Shown: piece by piece, positions 4,892-5,916 of the stretch | How positions within the stretch are numbered: position 1 is the first letter of the stretch | Layout: each line of letters opens with the position of its first letter | NCBI GenBank assembly: GCA_900544205.1 | Contig: UQUG01000090.1 | Coordinates: 1-5,916, forward strand | From: an uncultured Collinsella sp. | GTDB lineage: Bacteria; Actinomycetota; Coriobacteriia; Coriobacteriales; Coriobacteriaceae | Reading direction: 5' to 3' | DNA length: 5,916 nt | Program-made: the position numbers and the translations under genes | Notes under the pieces: generated by a model | What the model was told of the DNA's origin: nothing | Seen by the model: the letters and a program-made list of their open reading frames with translations, nothing else | The model's database searches: none

Positions 4892-5890
4892 CTACCCCAG
4901 CGAGCGGTTGAGGGAGCCGAGCTCGTCGTTGCCCATGGTGCGCCACATTTGGAAGATGCAACCGCGTGCCAGGAAAAAGAAGCCGTTGTCGACCAGTTGA
5001 ACAGCGGCATCTGCCAGCTGATTCGTCACGGCGGACACTGGCGGCAGCTCGAGTCCAGCCTTGCGAATGGTCTCGACCGCTTCCTCGAACGTCGGAGGCT
5101 CGCTGACGCCCATCTCGTTCATAAGGCCCTGCATTTCTTCCAGCGCGCTGCTGCCCGACTCCTCGCCACGTGGCACCAGACGGTAACAAGCCAGCGCAAG
5201 GTCGAGCTGATCGCAATTCCAATAGGCAAACGCCAGGCGATAGAACAGGTAGCCGATTGCAGAGCGATCGCTGGCAATACGTAGGCCGTGGCGCGCCACC
5301 TCGATAATCTCGTCAAAGCGCTCCAGACGCGCAAGAACGTTGATGAGCGCAAAGTGCGATTGCATGGACGAGCGCGCCAGATCGTAAAGATGGCGCACCT
5401 CGGGCAGCGCTCGTTCAAAGTCCTCTTGCTCGACGTAAAAGCTGCAGATCTCGTGCTGGGCAAAGTACAGCGCATCGGGCGCACGAAGGATTCGCACAGA
5501 GCGGTCTTCTTCCAACACCGGTAGCACCATGCGCACCAGCTGGTTATCGCAAAACTGCGTTTGAACCGGACCTGTCGCCAAAAGCTCGGCAACGGCGCAC
5601 TTAGCCTCCAACTCCTCAACAAGACGGGAAAAGCCTTCAAAAGCACCTGTACGGTCGACTTTTGCCTGCTCGCGCAATTCAACAACACGGGCCACGTATG
5701 GGTCGTCGTCCTCTTCCATGACCTCCAACTCGTCAGCCGTATCGGCAAGCAGCAAATCGCGCAGCGCCGGCGGAAGCGTGCGATGGTCATCACGCGGACG
5801 AGCATGAACCTCCGCAGGTTCAATCGTCTCCGGAGCAGTTGACTCATACGCCTCAAGTACACGCTTGCACGGCATATCGTCCATGTCCAT
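4892..5890 (-). CDS. Helical-repeat (TPR-like) protein of unknown function
   Basis: The predicted protein of 332 residues is soluble, with no signal peptide or membrane segment. After an acidic N-terminal part (EVMEEDDDPY near 56-65) it is mainly helical. Residues about 139-240 read like tetratricopeptide units: LYFAQHEICSFYVEQEDFERALPEVRHLYDL, then HFALINVLARLERFDEIIEVARHGL, then AIGYLFYRLAFAYWNCDQLDLALACYRLV, each roughly two helices with A/Y/F at packing positions. TPR units usually bind other proteins; no catalytic motif is seen. The ATG at 5890 has AAGGAT 9 nt upstream (5905-5900) and a second ATG two codons later. The frame stays open to the window edge (PVAKDLES before the Met), so a longer protein cannot be excluded. 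tRNA-Ser follows 92 bp after the stop. I do not recognise a named family. Confidence 0.75.
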   Translation of the reverse strand: MDMDDMPCKRVLEAYESTAPETIEPAEVHARPRDDHRTLPPALRDLLLADTADELEVMEEDDDPYVARVVELREQAKVDRTGAFEGFSRLVEELEAKCAVAELLATGPVQTQFCDNQLVRMVLPVLEEDRSVRILRAPDALYFAQHEICSFYVEQEDFERALPEVRHLYDLARSSMQSHFALINVLARLERFDEIIEVARHGLRIASDRSAIGYLFYRLAFAYWNCDQLDLALACYRLVPRGEESGSSALEEMQGLMNEMGVSEPPTFEEAVETIRKAGLELPPVSAVTNQLADAAVQLVDNGFFFLARGCIFQMWRTMGNDELGSLNRSLG

Positions 5891-5916
5891 GCTCTCAAGA
5901 TCCTTGGCGACAGGCA

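Overview
The window looks like chromosomal DNA from a GC-rich, Gram-positive-type bacterium, most likely a member of the Coriobacteriia such as Collinsella or a relative. This rests on the GC- and C/G-ending-codon-rich genes, a tRNA gene that encodes its own CCA end, a VanR/VanS-like regulator pair next to a peptidoglycan D,D-carboxypeptidase, and the overall gene style. The assignment is an inference from content; no database search was possible.

Layout. Minus strand, from the left edge: the first 11 codons of a response regulator (1-34), the phosphate-transport ATPase gene pstB (99-974), a VanS-like sensor kinase (1078-2316) and a VanR-like response regulator (2343-3038). The last two form a tight regulator-kinase operon. 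A divergent control region (3039-3235) then leads to a plus-strand, secreted, serine-type D-alanyl-D-alanine carboxypeptidase (about 3236-4576) that ends in a strong hairpin terminator. The stretch from 4577 to 4891 holds that terminator, a short stray copy of a tRNA 3' end, the tRNA-Ser terminator, tRNA-Ser(GCU) on the minus strand (4709-4799) and its promoter. The right end is a minus-strand gene for a helical-repeat (TPR-like) protein of unknown function (4892-5890), whose start lies close to the window edge.

How the parts may work together. The VanR/VanS-like pair and the carboxypeptidase share one intergenic region. It contains a 27-bp imperfect dyad with an embedded TTAAG direct repeat at 11-bp spacing, the arrangement expected of an OmpR-family operator, so the pair may control both itself and cell-wall trimming. 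No vanH/A/X ligase genes are present, so this looks like an intrinsic envelope regulator rather than a vancomycin-resistance cluster. pstB is unusual in standing without pstS, pstC or pstA upstream and without phoU immediately downstream. It is flanked by two regulators, and the truncated one on the left probably belongs to a Pho-type two-component system.

I saw no transposase, CRISPR array, toxin-antitoxin pair or obvious new defence system. The points most worth checking are the divergent dyad, the isolated pstB, and the inverted 17-nt duplicate of the tRNA-Ser 3' end.
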